The translations under genes and the position numbers were made by a program. A stretch of 64,000 nt of DNA from Warburgia ugandensis (lineage: Eukaryota; Streptophyta; Magnoliopsida; Canellales; Canellaceae), in the NCBI GenBank assembly GCA_035236585.1, contig CP141128.1, positions 52,069,257 to 52,133,256 on the forward strand, given 5' to 3'. Below, piece by piece: positions 48,100 through 60,226 of this stretch. A model generated the notes under the pieces. That model was not told the DNA's origin. It saw only the letters and a program-made list of their open reading frames with translations, and ran no database searches. Within the stretch, counting starts at the first letter, position 1; the number at the start of each line of letters is the position of its first letter.

Positions 48100-51000
48100 T
48101 TATTACCCCCTTAAAAGAATTTCGTCCTCGAAATTCCATAAATTATCATCGTCAAGGTATTTTGTCCCTTAGATAACTTTTGGTGAATGCATTCTCTCCT
48201 TAGGAATCAAATCTAGCCTCATCCTCAATTTATCATTTTTATTGTTCCTTCTACAAGGCCTTACCTATAAGGGTCGCTTTCGCTGCGTACTCTGATGCAC
48301 ACTCTTATACGTGCCAGTTTAACCATAGCGGTTTCTAGCTGTAATTCATCTATCTCAAAGTCCTTAGATGCCCATACTTTTCTCATCATGTATAGGATAG
48401 TCTCCTCATAGGATCATGCTTCTATATTCATGTATAAATTACTCCATACTTCTTTGAGATCATATGAAGATTTTATCCAAACTCAAGTCGATTCATCATC
48501 ATGGGTCAAATGTTCTTGTCCAGAGGCCTATCTCACTATTCATATCAATTTGTCATTAGGATTTTCAATAATGTTCCTATTCATGCAAAGCAAAAAGTCT
48601 CTTATTCATAACCGAGTACCCTTACTAGGTCCTGATTGAATCCTTCATCATCCTCTTTTGTCCTTTTTTTTCTTGATGGTTTTCTTTGTAACTTTTCAGT
48701 CCAAAAGTTCCATACCTAATCCAGTAGGGTTAATCCTTAGGAAATTGCTTCAATTGATTTTTCGTACTTGGTATATGCTCATAACAACTAACTATTTGTC
48801 TAAAGGCAACGTAACATTAAATCATCACCTTATATTGTGCTAGCCATCTCACCTTTTCTCCTTCCATCCCCTATGTCAATATATTGTTCAATCTTTTACC
48901 AAGGCTTCATTGTCAATCATATAATCTGTATTGTCAGGAGGTATCCTCATAAGTAGTGATTTTCTCAATTCCTCAATTTTTTTATTTGTCAAGTGCCTTC
49001 TCATACTTAGCTTATAATAGTAATAATTCTCCTTCAATAGCGATTATATCAAATTGTACTAAAGCTGTCAACTCAACAAGTTTAACAATACTCAGGAAAG
49101 CATAAACATTTTCTCAGACATAGAAAGACTTTATTCGATTACCTATTGATCTCTTTCCAGATATATCTATGTCATAAGCTCAAGGGCCTCTAACGTGATC
49201 AAATTTGCCTTGTTTTTCAATCCAAGTCAGCAGTATTTTTCAGACTCAAAGCAATTTCTTTACCTTGTCATGGTAGTCATTAAGGTTTGAAAAAAAATCT
49301 TTCACTTTGGTTTAGATCACTTCTTATTTTTGCTTCTGTCTCAATTGTTACTGTATTTATTGTACTTGTAGCTCCTCCATGATGTGGCCTAATCAACTCC
49401 ATGATATGGCCTAATCAACTGACCTCATACCCTCAAATGTCTTAGTTTAACAAGTAGTTCTTTCAAGAAAACTCAAGTCTAAAGACTTATAACATCCTTC
49501 TCAGTATATAACTTCGACTACTAACTCATAGACACTAACATACTTGATTAATTAGGGTGGGATACCTTTATTTAGTCAACAGTACTCAATAATGGTCTTA
49601 AAATATTTGGTCTTCCAATTTATGATAGCAAGACCTTCATTTGATCCTTGATGGTACCCTTCTTGCTGAAGATAGATAGATGGACAAGTCACTGTCCTGG
49701 CCTAATTCCTTTTTCAATATAACTTTATTTACTCATGTAGTGGCAAGGTGAGGTATCACCAAATTTTCCTTTTTATTATATCCATTGGTGTTCCACATAA
49801 GCTAATGGATCCGATAAGAATCTAATTGTAATAATTGATATCAAACCATTTGTAGAATTTTAATTTCTAGTTGGTCACCATTCCTTTTCAAAAATTTCTT
49901 GTCGCATAATCTACTGAAATTCGATACTCTTACTCAAAATCTTAAACCCCATATGCTTTCTCTCTTTTATACTCTTTTACACTAAGATCACCAACTCATC
50001 TAGTATTATTGCTTCGCATTCTTTGGTTTACCTTCCTATGAAAGATTTGTATGTATCTTCATAGAGTCATGATCTTTTTCTTTTGACTATTCAATATTCA
50101 TTGAATACTTATAGTTACATCTCTATCTCTTTCTCTCTTTTCTTCCAAATCCTCATTGGTCTACCTGGATCAATGTCTCTATATGCTTTGTTGCATATAA
50201 TTGATACTTCATCATAAACTGAATGTTTCTCAGAAATTCTAAACTGTCTTAAGATCATTGAAATCTCAATTGCCTATAGCCTCAATAAAATTCATACAAT
50301 GTCTTACTGATGGCATTGATGTTTTGGTCATGCTACTTCTCTTACAAGTTCATGTTAGGATCAATCTATTATCATCCTTAGTATTATCATCAAAATCTTT
50401 TGATAACTCGGTCAAATTCATTTCCCTATCATATTCGTGTTATGTTTCTCTTAATCACATAACATGTCAATTGCACACATCTTCTGATTTGCTCCATAAT
50501 ACTCAGGTAATTATTATTCGATAGCACTTTACTCTTTATAAGACTCTAATTAAGGCATTCAAAATTGAGCTAAGTCCTTTAAGATCCATACCTTTGTGAC
50601 CTAGTTCGAGTCACAGTCATTTATTAATATCATCTTGCATTTCATCCCTCTTAGATTATCATCAAAATTCTTCTCAAAGTCTATCTTTTACATCCCCTAT
50701 CATACTCATATTATATCCTTGTGATAGTGTACTCATATTCTGATATTCTTTATGATGGTAAGATAGCCATCTAGGTTCTTTGATTTTCTCACCTTTGATG
50801 AGATTACTTTATTGCAGGTCAGAACTATCTACTAACAAGTTCACTAACATCCTCATTCATCATTCTCATAATATATGAGTTTTTATATTTGCACCACACA
50901 ACAATCCTTAATCCTTAAGTCGTCTTAGACTAGATTTTTGGATAAGGGTTGCACTATCCTCTGCTTAATTATTTGTTAAACCAAGCTGTGTTTCACCTAT

Positions 51001-51168
51001 TTATTTATGGTGAATTGCCTTGAGCATTAATATTGTAATCCTCAAATAGAAGTAGTCATCTCTACTACTCCTTTTTATACTACTTATTCTTGATTTTCTC
51101 TATTGTCCATGACCCTTGGACATGTTGGACTGGCTGTGAAAGGATAAAACCTGGGCTCGGATACCAAC
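48100..51168 (-). mobile_element. family A internal region (non-autonomous)
   Basis: About 3.07 kb from PPT (minus AAGGGGGTAATA, 48100-48112) to PBS (51155-51166). The PPT end carries codons for NLWNFEDEILLRG, the C-terminal tail typical of Ty3/gypsy pol. The rest shows no recognisable gag, protease, RT, RNase H or integrase, and no long frame. It looks like a LARD-type derivative mobilised by a relative. Confidence 0.75.
51155..51166 (-). other. initiator-Met-type primer-binding site, A array (right)
   Basis: TGGTATCCGAGC on the minus strand, 11 of 12 positions of TGGTATCAGAGC, two bases from the LTR. Confidence 0.85.
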
Positions 51169-53877
51169 TGTGACGACTCGGGTTTTCTCATGCATTTTTA
51201 AATGCAAGATCTAAATTCCTAAGGCGGGATGCATCCCTATTTGAAAACCATTTTATAAAAACCATGCAATGCAGCAAAAAATCTTTTATTTTAAACACAT
51301 TTTGAAAACCTCGAGTGTCATTTGCTTTCACAACTATCAAAGTAGTTTTTTAAAAACTTTAGAAATCATAAAAGTTTCTTCCCTAGGTCTATCCAGTCAC
51401 AACGCACAGCCCAACTATAAATAAATACATGTCCAAAGGGTTGAGAGTTTACTTATATGTATAATTGTCTCCTTTTTGATACACTTGCTCATAGCACTAA
51501 CATAGGCGTCCTCTACTCATGGACGGAACTATCTTGAAAAATTTTAAGGATAGGGTGAGTATATACTATACTCAATAGGAGTCTATCACTACTAGGTTTG
51601 CAATGCATGCTATGTTTAAAATCATGTGCTCATAAAAACATATGCATGTTCGAATAATCAAGTTCAATATCGATATTAAAAACCACTGTCAAACCGGAAT
51701 ACTGACGACTTAAAGAAATATCATAATCCAAGTCAAAAGTATCATATATCATAAACGTAATGATATGTATCAGATACTCAACTGAATCCAACTCATGGAT
51801 ATCTGGTATGGTATAGTCGACCAACCTCATATCATGTCATATGCAATGCAAATAAGTCCACAAAACCATAGGGTCCAACTATGCCCATGACCTCGTCACC
51901 GTGTGGTCCCCAGGTACCTAGGATATAGCGTCATAGCCTCCACGGGGCCTATGACACATTGACCCAGTGCCGTGACACTAGTGGTAGCCCCCTGTACCAC
52001 ATGCAGTCGACGTAGGGACATGCCCTTTTTGGGAGTGGTACCCAATCCACCTAATAGTGGCAGAGGTTGGGAGGCCACCCCAACCTCTCGGCATAGCGGC
52101 CACGAGCTTACTAGCTCAAATCATATACGATCAAACAAGCAAAAATATCTCTTTTTCAAAACCTGTCCTCTTTGGGTCCCTCACAACTGCCTGGCCCTCA
52201 CAACTGCCTACCTAACGTCTTTTGGGCACTCCAGCGTCTTTTGGTAACCCTCAAGGACATGCAAATTTTGCAAGGACTCAATGCTCACAAATCATGCAAT
52301 ATATGCAATTATGTGCAAAACATGTCTATGCATAGTGTATTTATCATATGCATGCTGAATTCATTTATATGCTAAACAAGTCATATACGTATACTTCAAA
52401 CATGCAGTCTCAAACAATCATGGCTCTTTTTAAAAGTCTAGTAGCGATAGAGCACCTACCTCGAAGTCTCCTGGACTCACGTCCGTTATCGCTCAACCTA
52501 TCCCTGGGTCTCATTTATAAACTCCTGGGTATAAAAGGATACAAGGAGTCCTAATTATTTTCAGTCTATTTAGACATTAGACTGCTAGCCCTACCTATTG
52601 GGTCCCTGGTTCTTGCCTAATTCATTGTCAGGCTGGATCCTATGATGTGGACCTACTATTCTATAGCTAACTTTGTAAATTGTCCTTTAATCTTCGCTTT
52701 AAAGTCTTGTTGGGTCCATGTGTCCCAATTCCCTCACATGCGTGAGCCTAAAGGCCGTGTCAGGGACCGCGTTTTTGCACGCGCACATCCATGCTCAGGT
52801 GACGCGCTATGACGCACATCATCGCACGGGCGCACCTTGTATCATGCCGCGTCTCAGCTCTCAGGACACCTCGTGCACCCTGGTCGAGCCAGGACCCGTG
52901 CCCTATGTCACGCGTGCACACGAGGGACACTCTTGGGACAATGTACGTACTGTCGTACGCCTGGAGCCCATCCCTGGGACCCTGTCCCAAGTGCACATGG
53001 AGCAAGGCGTCCCTGGGGTGCCTGGCTCATGCAAGGTCGTCTAGACTTGGCTTGGGGCATCGTGTTCATGCAGGGCCGTCTGAACGGCTTGGGAACGTCC
53101 TCCAACCTAGAAATTCGGCTAGAAAAAGGTCAGATCCGGCATGGATCTTGGCCTGGGGGAAGTGAAATGGAGGAAAGGGAAGGAGGGGCTTACTTGGGTA
53201 GCTTGGGGATGCCCTTTTCCGGGTGGTGGGGCTCCTCCTTTCTGCCTAAAAACCCTTAGCTGCTGGAAACTCGAAGAAGGGGAAAACCTCATTGCCAATA
53301 CCGGAGAGAAGAGAGGGGAATGGGGAGACGGGAATGGCCGGCCTGACTTGGGCCTGGCAATTGCCAAAAAACTTAGAGAGATGGGTTTGAGATGGGTTTC
53401 CAGTTTTTTCGGAAACCCCAGTCTCAAACGACTGGAAAAAAAACCCGTTTTGAAGTGGGGGGAAGATGGGGTTTTTATGGAGGAGTGAAAGGCGGTGCCG
53501 CTCAATGGCCGTGCTGCCATTTTCCCTGGTGTATTCTAGAGAAATCATAATAAAACAGGTTTCTGGGAGGGTCTAGAGGTTGAAGACGATAAGGGGTGCT
53601 GTTATCAAAACGGCCCCCTGCGTTTTTCGTCCTTTTTCATTTTTTTGTTTTATTTCCAGAAATACCCCTATCTTTAAGCGGCTGTAACTTCCTCATACGA
53701 ACTCCGTTTTGGGTATTTTTGAGGTGTTGGATTCCATGAGTAGAATCTAATGTTACTAAGTTCCCTTAAAAATCCCTTCATTTACTATTTTAAATAAAGT
53801 GAAACATTTAACTCAGTTTATTTTCTATAGAATGTTCAATTTTCATTAAAAATAGTATCAATTGCTCCGGCATTACA
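51169..53877 (-). mobile_element. family A LTR, right LTR of the array (5' LTR in element sense)
   Basis: Ends TGTGACGACTC and CGGCATTACA; about 2.71 kb. Single-copy GC-rich block at 52730-53060. Outer flank 'aacctgctt' belongs to element H pol, so the array sits in H. The matching left outer end of the array is missing, so no target duplication can be checked. Confidence 0.88.
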
Positions 53878-55613
53878 AACCTGCTTACCCTCCTATTCTT
53901 GATCAAGATCAAAATCAACCACAATAGGAAAGGTTTTAGAGGGACCTAAAAATGCATGCTTTAAACTTAAGAATAGTTTTAGGTCTAAAGTAGATGTTTT
54001 CTTAGATGGGTCTTGAATAGTGGAAGATGGTGTTAGGGGTTCTAACATAAGTTTCCATTTTGGAGTGACCACTACCACTACAGCTTCAAGTAATGTGTTT
54101 ACTTCCTCAACGGTACTATCTTAATTCATGATTGGTTTAGAGGATGAAAGAAAGGAATCATCAACTAGGCTTTCTATGACATTGATGGCAATTTTTTTTA
54201 CATAGTACATTTGTTATGCTACTTTAAAAATGCTAAATTATAGTCTCATATTGCTAAATGATGGTTTCACAACACCACTCTAATAATTAATGATGGTATT
54301 AGAAGTGTCCAAAAATGGTCGATCCAATATGTTAGGAATCTAATTATCTAGATTGGACATAGGTCTAGGATGAGAAAGTCCATTTGAAAGTAGAATTGAT
54401 CAACCTATATGGAGACATCTTCTACTACTAGTCTACTAATTTTTATAAAAGATTTGCTAGTTAGAGGGTGGTAGAAGTATGTTTCATCTCTCCTAATCCT
54501 AGTTGTTTGTAGACAGAATATGGCAATAGGTTAGAACTGGCCTCTAAATTTAGGAGTGCCTTATCAAGTCTGTGTTCCCCAATAACATGTTAAATTGTAG
54601 GACATCAGAGGTGTTTATATGTGGGAGGGTCTGGTATTGTACAATGGAACCCACTTGTCTATCAAGGAAGGTCTTTTTCTACACATTAAGATTACTTTTT
54701 TGTGTAGACAAGAACTTTAGAAAATTAGTATAAGGAGGAAACTCTTTGATAGAACTAAGTAATGGAAAGCTTATATTTACTTATATGAAAGTGTCCATTA
54801 TCTCATTGAAACTATTCTCTTTCTTAGATGCATTTAGTTGCTAAGTATAAGGAGCCTTAGGAACAAAAGGAACATTAGTAAGGGGTTCAAAATGTAGAGG
54901 GAGATGACTATACTTTTTCTTTACACTTCCAAAATTGGGAAGGCTTCTCTTTTTCCTCAATTCGTGGGGAGTCCTTAGTTTGGCCTACTTGATTGACTTA
55001 GCCTAATCACTTGATGTTGCACCAATCTCAAACTGGCCCTTGGGGTTGTGTACAGGATAATTAGGGAATTTTCCTTTAGCCCTTTCTTGCATAGCACTAG
55101 ATGGCTATCCCATCTAATACTCCAACTTCACAATAGAATGTGAGATGACCTATTAGGTCTCCTTGGTATAATTTTGGAACTATCTAGATCCTTGCATAAA
55201 TATATTCCCCATATCCTCCAATGATTGTTTCATTTGTGGAAACTATTGAGGATGTTGCTAATATTGTGGCATTGGGTATCTAGAAAAAGGTTGCTTAGGG
55301 GGGGGAGTCCTAGATGGACCCCACTGGTGGTTATTTTTATAACATTAAATGTTTGGATGCCTAGACCATCAAGGGTTGTAGGTCTTAGAATAAGGATTAT
55401 TACAAAGATTGCGATATGCATTCATAGCATTCGCTTACTCTGAAAAAATATTTAGGGAAACAAGAGCTTGATGGACACTATGGAGCAGAATGGTAGGGAC
55501 TGTAATAGATTGAATAGACCTTAAACCAATGTTGCATAAAAGATTTATTCATCATGAAAATATCTAACTATCAAGTCAAATCATCTATTTTGTCTACTTT
55601 ATGGGTTGACATA
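53878..55613 (-). mobile_element. element H (Tat/Athila) internal region: start of pol and end of gag
   Basis: On the minus strand, 53893-54078 includes SLKHAFLGPSKTFPIVV, the well-known Tat/Athila phrase at the start of pol ('LKYAFLGENxTxPVI'). Around 55250-55420 short remnants around NPYSKTYNP, WSRHPNI and WGPSRTPPPKQPFSRYP match the gag C-terminus ('DPYSNTYNPGWRNHPNFSW'). The gag-pol order is correct on the minus strand. Broken in several places and clearly dead. The rest of pol is absent on the far side of the A array. Confidence 0.8.
55609..55613. repeat. target-site duplication ACATA (left)
   Basis: ACATA occurs at 55609-55613 and 58474-58478, exactly flanking the A solo LTR. Confidence 0.9.
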
Positions 55614-58473
55614 TGTGACGACCCGGGTTTTCTCATGCATTTTTAAATGCAAGATCTAATTCCTAAGGCGGGATGCATCCCTATTTGAAAACCATTTTAT
55701 AAAAACCTATGCAATGCAGTGGAAAATCTTTAGTTTTAAACTCATTTTGAAAACCCCGAGTGTCATTTGCTTTCACAACAATCAAAGTAGTTTTTTGAAA
55801 AACTTTAGAAATCATAATTGTTTTTCCCTAGGTCTATCCAGCCACAACACAGTCTAACTATAAATAAATACAAATACATGTCCAAAGGGTAGAGAGTTTA
55901 CTCACATGTATAGTTGTCTCCTTTGTTTATTCACTTGCTCGTAGCACTAATATCTCTTGAGACGTCTTCTATTAGTGAGTGGAACTATCCTGAAAAATCT
56001 TAAGGATAGGGTGAGTATATACTATACTCAGTAGGAGTCTATCACTACTAGATTTACAATGCATGCTATGTTTAAAATCATATGCTCTTTAAAACATGTG
56101 CATATTCAATAAATCATGTTCAATATCGATATTAAAAACCACTGTTAAATCGGAATACTGATGACTTAAAGAAATATCATAATCCAAGTCGAAAGTATCA
56201 TATATTATAAACATAATGATATGCATACGATGCTCCACTAAATCCAACTCATGGATATATGGTATGGTATGGTTGACCAACCTCATGTCATGCCATATGC
56301 AATGCAAGTAAATCCACGAAACCATAGGGCCCAACTATGCCCACGACCTCGCCGTCGTATGGTCCCCGGGTACCTGAGGACACTCGGTCATAGCCTCCAT
56401 GGGGCATATGACACGTTGACCCAGTGCTGTGACACCAGTGGTAGCTCCCTATACCACATGCAGTCGACATAGGGACTTTGCCCTTTTTGGGCATGGTACC
56501 CATTCCACCTAGTAGTGGTAGAGGCTAGAGGCCAACCCAAACCTCTCGGCATAGCGCCCACGAGCTTATTAGCCCAAATCATATAAGATCAAACAAGCGA
56601 AAACCTCCTTTTCAAAACCTATCCTCATTGGGTTCCTCACAACTACCTGGCCCCCACAACTGCCTACCCACCATCTTTTGGGCACTCCAGTGTCTTTTGG
56701 TAACCCTCAAGGACATGCAATTTTTCAAGAACTCAATGCTCACAAATCATGCAATATATACAATTGTTTGCAAAACATGTCTATGCATAATATATTTGTC
56801 ATATGCATGCTAAATTAAATCATACTAAACAAGTCCTATAACTTATACGTAAAACATGCATTTTCAAACAATCATGGCTCTTTTAAAAAGTCTAGTAGCG
56901 ATAGAGCACCTACCTCAAAATCTCCTGGAGTTGTGTCCTTTAGCACTCAACCTGTTCTTGGGTCTCATTTATAAACTCTTGGGTATGAATGGATACAAGG
57001 AGTCCTTATTAATTTCAATCCATTTAGTCATTAGATCACTAGCTCTGCCTATTGGGTCCAAGGTCCTTGCCTAATTCACTGCCAGGCTAGCTCCTATAAT
57101 ATGGACCTACTTATTCAATAGTTATATTCTATGAATGGTCCTATGATCCTAATTTTAAAGTCACATTAGGTCCGCGTGTCCCGGTTCCCAGGACACCCGT
57201 GCATCCTGGTTGAACTGCAACTGCCTCACGTGTGCGTGTGCTTAAAGCCCATGCCAAAGACCACGTTTTGAACACGCACATGCATGCTCAAGTGACACGC
57301 TATGACGTGCCTCATCACACGGACGCACCTTGTAGCATGGTGCGTCTCAGCTCCCAGGGCACCCCGTGCCCCATGTCGCGCACGTACCCGAAGGCCGCAC
57401 CTGGGATAGTGTTCCCACGTGCACAAGCATGCCTAAGCGATGCGCTATGATGCGCATCATCGCACGGACGCACCTTGTAGCATGGCGCGTCTCAGCTCCT
57501 AGGGCACCCCGTGCACCCTGGTCGAGCCAGGACCCGTGCCCCGTGTCGCGCGCGCACCTGGAGGCCCTACCTGGGGTAGTGTACGCACTATCGTACACCT
57601 GGAACCCGTCCCAGGTGCACGTGGTGCTTGGTGTCCTTGGGACGGCTGGCTTGTGCAGGTCCGGTCCAAGTCATCGTGGGGTGTTTTTCCTGCCTAGAAC
57701 CTGGCTGAAAACAACTGGAAAGGACCAGATCCGGCATGGATCTGGCCTGGGGAAAGTAAATGGAAAGGAAAAGAAGGAGGGACGGCTTACCTTGTAGTCA
57801 GAGATGGTGCTCTTCCCACCTGTCCAAACCCTTGTTGCCGGAAAAACTTGATGAAGGTGGAAACTCCCCATGTCATGCAAGGCCAGAATAAGAGAAGAGA
57901 GGGGAATGGGGAGACGAGAATGGCCGGCTAGTCTTGGCCTGGTTGTTGCCGGAAACATAGAGGAATGGGTTTCCAGTTTTTGCCAGAAACCCCAGTCTCA
58001 AATGACTGGAAAATCGCTGGAAAACGTGGTTTTTTGGAGAGGGGAGATGGGGTTTTTATAGACCGGCTATGGCGGTGCACCTCAATGGCGGTGCCGCTAT
58101 TGGCGATGGCAGATCCCTCTAAAAAAATTGGGATCGAGGGTTTCTGGGAGGGTTTAGAGGCTGCAGATGACAGGGCGTGCCGTTATCAAAATGGCCCCCT
58201 GCGTTTTTTGTCCTTTTTCGTTTTTTTCATTTTTTTGTTTAATTTTTAGAAATAGCCATATCTTGAAATGGCGGTAACTTCTCCATACGAACTCCGTTTT
58301 GGGTGATTTTTGAGGCGTTGGATTCCATTTTTTGAGTAGAATCTAATGGTACTAAGTTTCCTCACAAATTCCTTCTTTTATTATTTTAAATAAAATCAAA
58401 CATTCAACACAGTTTATTTCCTATAGAACGTTCAATTTTTGTTAAAAATAGTGTAAATTGCTCGGGCATTACA
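55614..58473 (-). mobile_element. solo LTR of family A in the gag region of element H
   Basis: Ends TGTGACGACCCGGG and CTCGGGCATTACA, 2.86 kb, with a perfect 5-bp duplication ACATA. There is no internal region, so it arose by LTR-LTR recombination after a full element had inserted. It carries the doubled GC-rich block (57170-57680), as at 41623-43618, and a minus-strand TATA-like CTATAAAAACCCC at about 58050-58062. Structurally whole as a solo LTR. Confidence 0.92.
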
Positions 58474-58478
58474 ACATA
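58474..58478. repeat. target-site duplication ACATA (right)
   Basis: Right-hand partner of 55609-55613. Confidence 0.9.
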
Positions 58479-59035
58479 TCTATTTTCCTATATAGTTCTA
58501 GAGTAACCCTTAGGGGGTTGGTTTTATGGACTTGAAAAAACTCATTTAGGAATTTTTTGAAAAGTTAATCCCATATGGTGATGGACCCTACTTTGAGAGA
58601 GTTGTGCCATGCCTTTGCTTTGTCCTTTAATGAAAATGGGAATAGTCTCGAGATAATAGAGTCATCAGAGAAATTGCAGAACTTGAAATTAGAACAAATG
58701 TTGAGGAATTCTTTGACATGGTGGTATGGGTCCTCCTTGTTCAACCCATAGAAAGTCAACAGGAGTTGAATAATCCTTGGTTTTAGCTCGAAGTGATTTG
58801 ATTAGTTGTAGGTAAATCTATACAGGATGGTGAGTTGTATTGGATTAGAGTAGAGTAATCCTTCAATAGATTGACTTCTACAATAAGGATTTCTTAGTCA
58901 AAAATTTTATTCCTTTGGCCTTGCCTAATAGTCTGTTTGATCTCCTAGTCTAAAAGTACTAGATCAAGATTAAGGGACCTATGACGATGCATACACCAAT
59001 GGATGGTGCACTGGACTTATTATAATGAAAGAGTC

Positions 59036-59087
<52 letters not shown>

Positions 59088-60203
59088 TTTTTTTTTTGGC
59101 AGTATAGGAGATCATACCATTGATAATGCAACCTAAATGCTAAATGATGTGAAATGAAACAAACAAAGGACATACAATATTTCTAACCCTATGGAAAATA
59201 AGCTAAACGGCTTATTTTCTTGAATTTCTTTATGGGAGAGGCTTTTAGATTATTTCTAACCTAAGTAACTCCTCCTATCTTTTAGATTTGTCCTACTGCT
59301 TACAATTATATCATAATCTTAATAAACCACTTCATACCATCCATAATCATCCTTAGGTAATATGAGTCAATGAATGTGTTGGAAAATCTATTCATTTAAA
59401 TTTCAAGACATTTGATTAGATACAAACCACTAGAGTGGTAGTAGTTTACCTCATTTCAAGAGGGTCCTTTGAACTAGTAAGTTACTATAGGTCTCTTCTA
59501 CATGATTTTTAATTAATTTGGAAGGTTGGGGTCTGTCAAGCCTTCTTTAACCTAAGTGGGCTTAGGGATGGCGATGAAATCCATCATTGATCTTATAGGA
59601 GTACATGCCCTTATGAATGTTTTAAGAAATCAACACAATTTGATTAACATATAAGGCACCTTAAATATTGTAAATGTGTCCTACTATGCAAGGAAAAATA
59701 GTAAACTAATGCAGAAGTCCTAAGTAGTATGCAACAAGAAAAGAGACAAATGATATGCAATTTAACTATCAACCAAAGAATGAAAAATTAACTGCTAATA
59801 AAAATGCAACCCTAATCTAAGAATTGGAAAGAAGGAGGGGACACTCATAGTGGGATCTTGGAATTAGTCTTCTCGTACAAATGGATGGTCCATGTATATG
59901 CCACGTCCTCTTTTAGGTTTGGATGGCCACTCTTGGCTTGTATTATTACAATCATTTTCTTAATTTAAATGAATGGTGACATAAAAAGATACATTACACC
60001 TGTCACTACAATTAACTCAAAGTAAAAAAATGAAACTATCCTAAGTCTTCTTCCAAGTCCTTTCCAAAATCTTGCTCAAATGAAAATAAAAAGAAGTGCC
60101 AGTTAGGAATAAGAAAAAAATGCAACTATTTTATAAGCAATCCTAAAACTATAAGTATTGGTAAAATATTATAGTCTATATATTAATTAAACTTTGACAT
60201 GAG
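58479..60203 (-). mobile_element. element H (Tat/Athila) gag and leader
   Basis: The open stretch 58565-58759 reads FYGLNKEDPYHHVKEFLNIC, then CNFSDDSIISRLFPFSLKDK and AKAWHNSL. This is the retrotransposon gag core of Tat/Athila Ty3/gypsy elements ('FxGLxxEDPYxHLKEFLEVC... LRLFPFSLxDKAKAWLxSL'), which packages the element RNA. It is only a fragment of the roughly 500-residue or longer gag. The leader runs from there to the PBS at 60204 and includes a (CT)n run. The shared leader block with G ('gggcttagg.atggcgatgaaatcc') is near 59560. Dead relic. Confidence 0.88.
59039..59096. repeat. (CT)n microsatellite followed by poly-T
   Basis: About 23 CT units (59039-59085), then 11 T. It lies in the leader of H, in the same general place as (GA)-type runs in the G leaders, but on the opposite strand. 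Confidence 0.95.
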
Positions 60204-60221
60204 TCCACAACAATGGCCCCA
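60204..60221 (-). other. primer-binding site of element H
   Basis: The minus strand reads TGGGGCCATTGTTGTGGA, 14 of 18 positions of the Tat/Athila-type PBS TGGCGCCGTTGTCGGGGA. The LTR starts a few bases to the right. Confidence 0.75.
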
Positions 60222-60226
60222 AAACT

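Noticed and set aside
58979-59173. Frame with an Arg-Glu repeat
   Set aside because: Translation of the (CT)n microsatellite.
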